From: Rubripirellula tenax | GTDB lineage: Bacteria > Planctomycetota > Planctomycetia > Pirellulales > Pirellulaceae | Direction of reading: 5' to 3' | NCBI RefSeq assembly: GCF_007860125.1 | Contig: NZ_SJPW01000012.1 | Coordinates: 1 to 64,000 of the forward strand | DNA: 64,000 nucleotides | Part shown: piece after piece, positions 63,025 through 64,000 of the stretch | How positions within the stretch are numbered: position 1 is the first letter of the stretch | Layout: every line of letters starts with the position of its first letter | Position numbers and translations under genes: made by a program | Notes under the pieces: model-generated | The model's database searches: none | Seen by the model: only the letters and a program-made list of their open reading frames with translations | What the model was told of the DNA's origin: nothing

Positions 63025-63518
63025 TCGGAAACTTGTTTATACATCTGGTGAGTTACAGTATACCCATCGGCTTGATGTGCCTGATGTGGAAAATCAATGC
63101 TCGTCGGTGGACCCGTTTGGCTCGCGCGTATAGCGTCGTCGATGGAACCGATTGTGTCGCCGAGCGGACGTTGCAAACGGTGATTCTGGTTGCCGGCGAC
63201 ATCGGCTGGAACTCGTACAAGGGAATCGCGACGGTTGGTGTGACGAGAGAAGGTATTTCGCTGCAACTGATGGCTCCTTTTTCACTCTTTCACCCGCCGC
63301 TACTGTTCCCTTACCGCGACAGCCACGTGGAACCGAGACGTTGGTTTCTGATCGGGAAGTCTTTCGAGTACACGTTAAGCGGAGTGAGTGACGTCAGGAT
63401 GATTGTCGACGGCGATTTGCAGAATTGGATTGAATCGCAAGTCGCCAGCCTAGCCACCGCGCCAGCGGGCACTCAAATCTATGATGGCGGGCGCGCGAGC
63501 ATACAGACGACCGCATGA
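63021..63518 (+). CDS. Small membrane-anchored protein with PH-like beta domain
   Basis: The 165-residue product has an N-terminal membrane segment (NLFIHLVSYSIPIGLMCLMW) and a soluble beta-rich domain (WNSYKGIATVGVTREGISL, FHPPLLFPYRDSH) that resembles PH-like domains of membrane proteins. I recognise the layout from uncharacterised bacterial proteins but cannot name a family. Its start overlaps the upstream gene stop by four bases, and it ends a coupled pair. A frame starting at 62871 overlaps the upstream gene by 150 bases and is not used. Confidence 0.6.
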   Translation: MIGNLFIHLVSYSIPIGLMCLMWKINARRWTRLARAYSVVDGTDCVAERTLQTVILVAGDIGWNSYKGIATVGVTREGISLQLMAPFSLFHPPLLFPYRDSHVEPRRWFLIGKSFEYTLSGVSDVRMIVDGDLQNWIESQVASLATAPAGTQIYDGGRASIQTTA

Positions 63519-63675
63519 TCCCTCAATAACGAATACGCTACTGCCAAGACGAAAACAGACCGAGCCAATCTGCCGTGGACAGCTAGTGCTGGAATCGTGA
63601 GTCAGTCTTGATTGGACAGCGTTGATGGGGGTAGGCTTCGCCAATTCGCCAGATTCACAACCTCGCAGGAGCGTC

Positions 63676-64000
63676 ATGATGCCAGGGAAGGCAGCCAAAA
63701 TCCAGGTCACCGAGCGGCAGTTCGAGATCCTTGAAGAGATCGTCGCAAGTCGCACCGCTGCCGTTCGGCTGGTGCAACGTGCCAAGGTTGTCTTGCTCGC
63801 CTTTGCGAAGCACAACAACGAGGAAGTCGGTGAAATCGTCGGGCTCAATCCGCAACAGGCCAGTGTTTGGCGAAAGCGTTGGAGGGACGGCTGGCAGCGA
63901 CTGATTTCGATCGAATGCAACGAACCGCGTTCAGTCTTGAAGAACGAAATTGAAACTCTGTTAGCGGACAAACAGCGAAAAGGTCGAGCATCGAAGTTCA
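63676..64000 (+). mobile_element. IS630-type transposase, cut by window end
   Basis: An open frame of 108 codons begins MMPGKAAKIQVTERQ and runs past the window edge. It matches the N-terminal helix-turn-helix/winged-helix part of IS630-type transposases: VRLVQRAKVVLLAFAKHNN, then EIVGLNPQQASVWRKRW. The catalytic DDE part would lie beyond the window. The start may be either of two adjacent ATGs (63676 or 63679). Whether the copy is intact cannot be seen. Confidence 0.75.

Noticed and set aside
1-64000. CRISPR array
   Set aside because: No series of direct repeats with regular spacers was seen on either strand; the only regular repeats are the hexanucleotide run and the 33-base duplication.
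1-64000. Ribosomal RNA genes or riboswitch
   Set aside because: No rRNA-like or conserved riboswitch sequence was recognised.

Overview
The window looks like chromosomal DNA of a planctomycete, most likely Rhodopirellula or a close member of the Pirellulaceae. The evidence is the gene content: four secreted formylglycine sulfatases, a DUF1501 protein, a DUF1549/DUF1553 protein with a planctomycete-type cytochrome c motif, many secreted hydrolases, small membrane proteins with an N-terminal Asn-Pro-Tyr box, and many GTG or TTG starts. The assignment comes from recognised families, not from a marker gene or a database search.

Layout. 1-1.6 kb: transposon debris and an IS66 transposase whose N-terminal part appears to be lost. 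1.8-8.2 kb: PHP-type phosphoesterase, truncated haemoglobin, pyrophosphate-dependent phosphofructokinase, secreted alpha/beta hydrolase and a Na/phosphate cotransporter-PhoU protein. 8.6-13.8 kb: a tight five-gene operon of two ABC ATPase/permease pairs and a DUF1501 protein. 13.8-18.9 kb: an accessory stretch with a secreted beta-sandwich protein, a degraded region with a possible attC-like remnant, a truncated tyrosine recombinase, several orphan genes and a frameshifted chimeric CBS protein. 18.9-26 kb: a DUF389 membrane protein, then a minus-strand set of secretin-like protein, GspE/PilB-type ATPase and GspF/PilC-type protein, with a 27-bp-arm palindrome between the last two. 26.3-34.6 kb: methionine aminopeptidase, a sulfatase and a minus-strand operon DUF2760-Hsp70-Hsp70. 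35-37.5 kb: a HAMP-like protein and three TadE/TadG-type proteins. 37.5-41.3 kb: DUF2203, csrA, tRNA-Glu(UUC) with a clear terminator, and ligA. 41.2-45.6 kb: a minus-strand pair, a sensor-domain HlyD adaptor followed by an M50 peptidase fused to a HlyD-like adaptor. 45.9-55.5 kb: dCTP deaminase, Bax-inhibitor-1 protein, Lon substrate-binding-domain protein, secreted esterase, a PSD1 protein, VOC, DUF1697 and GNAT proteins. 55.7-61 kb: three further sulfatases, two translationally coupled. 61.3-63.5 kb: a coupled pair of unrecognised membrane proteins. The right edge cuts an IS630-type transposase.

Working together. The sulfatases, secreted hydrolases, PHP protein and PSD1/DUF1501 proteins fit a periplasmic or surface economy based on sulfated polysaccharides. 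The most interesting candidate system is the M50-HlyD fusion with a PqqD-like N-terminus plus its sensor-HlyD partner (41.2-45.6 kb). Also worth attention are the DUF2760/Hsp70/Hsp70 operon, the secretin-like protein without a visible barrel domain, the NPY box shared by three membrane proteins, and the chimeric CBS gene. All functional statements beyond visible motifs are inference from family knowledge.
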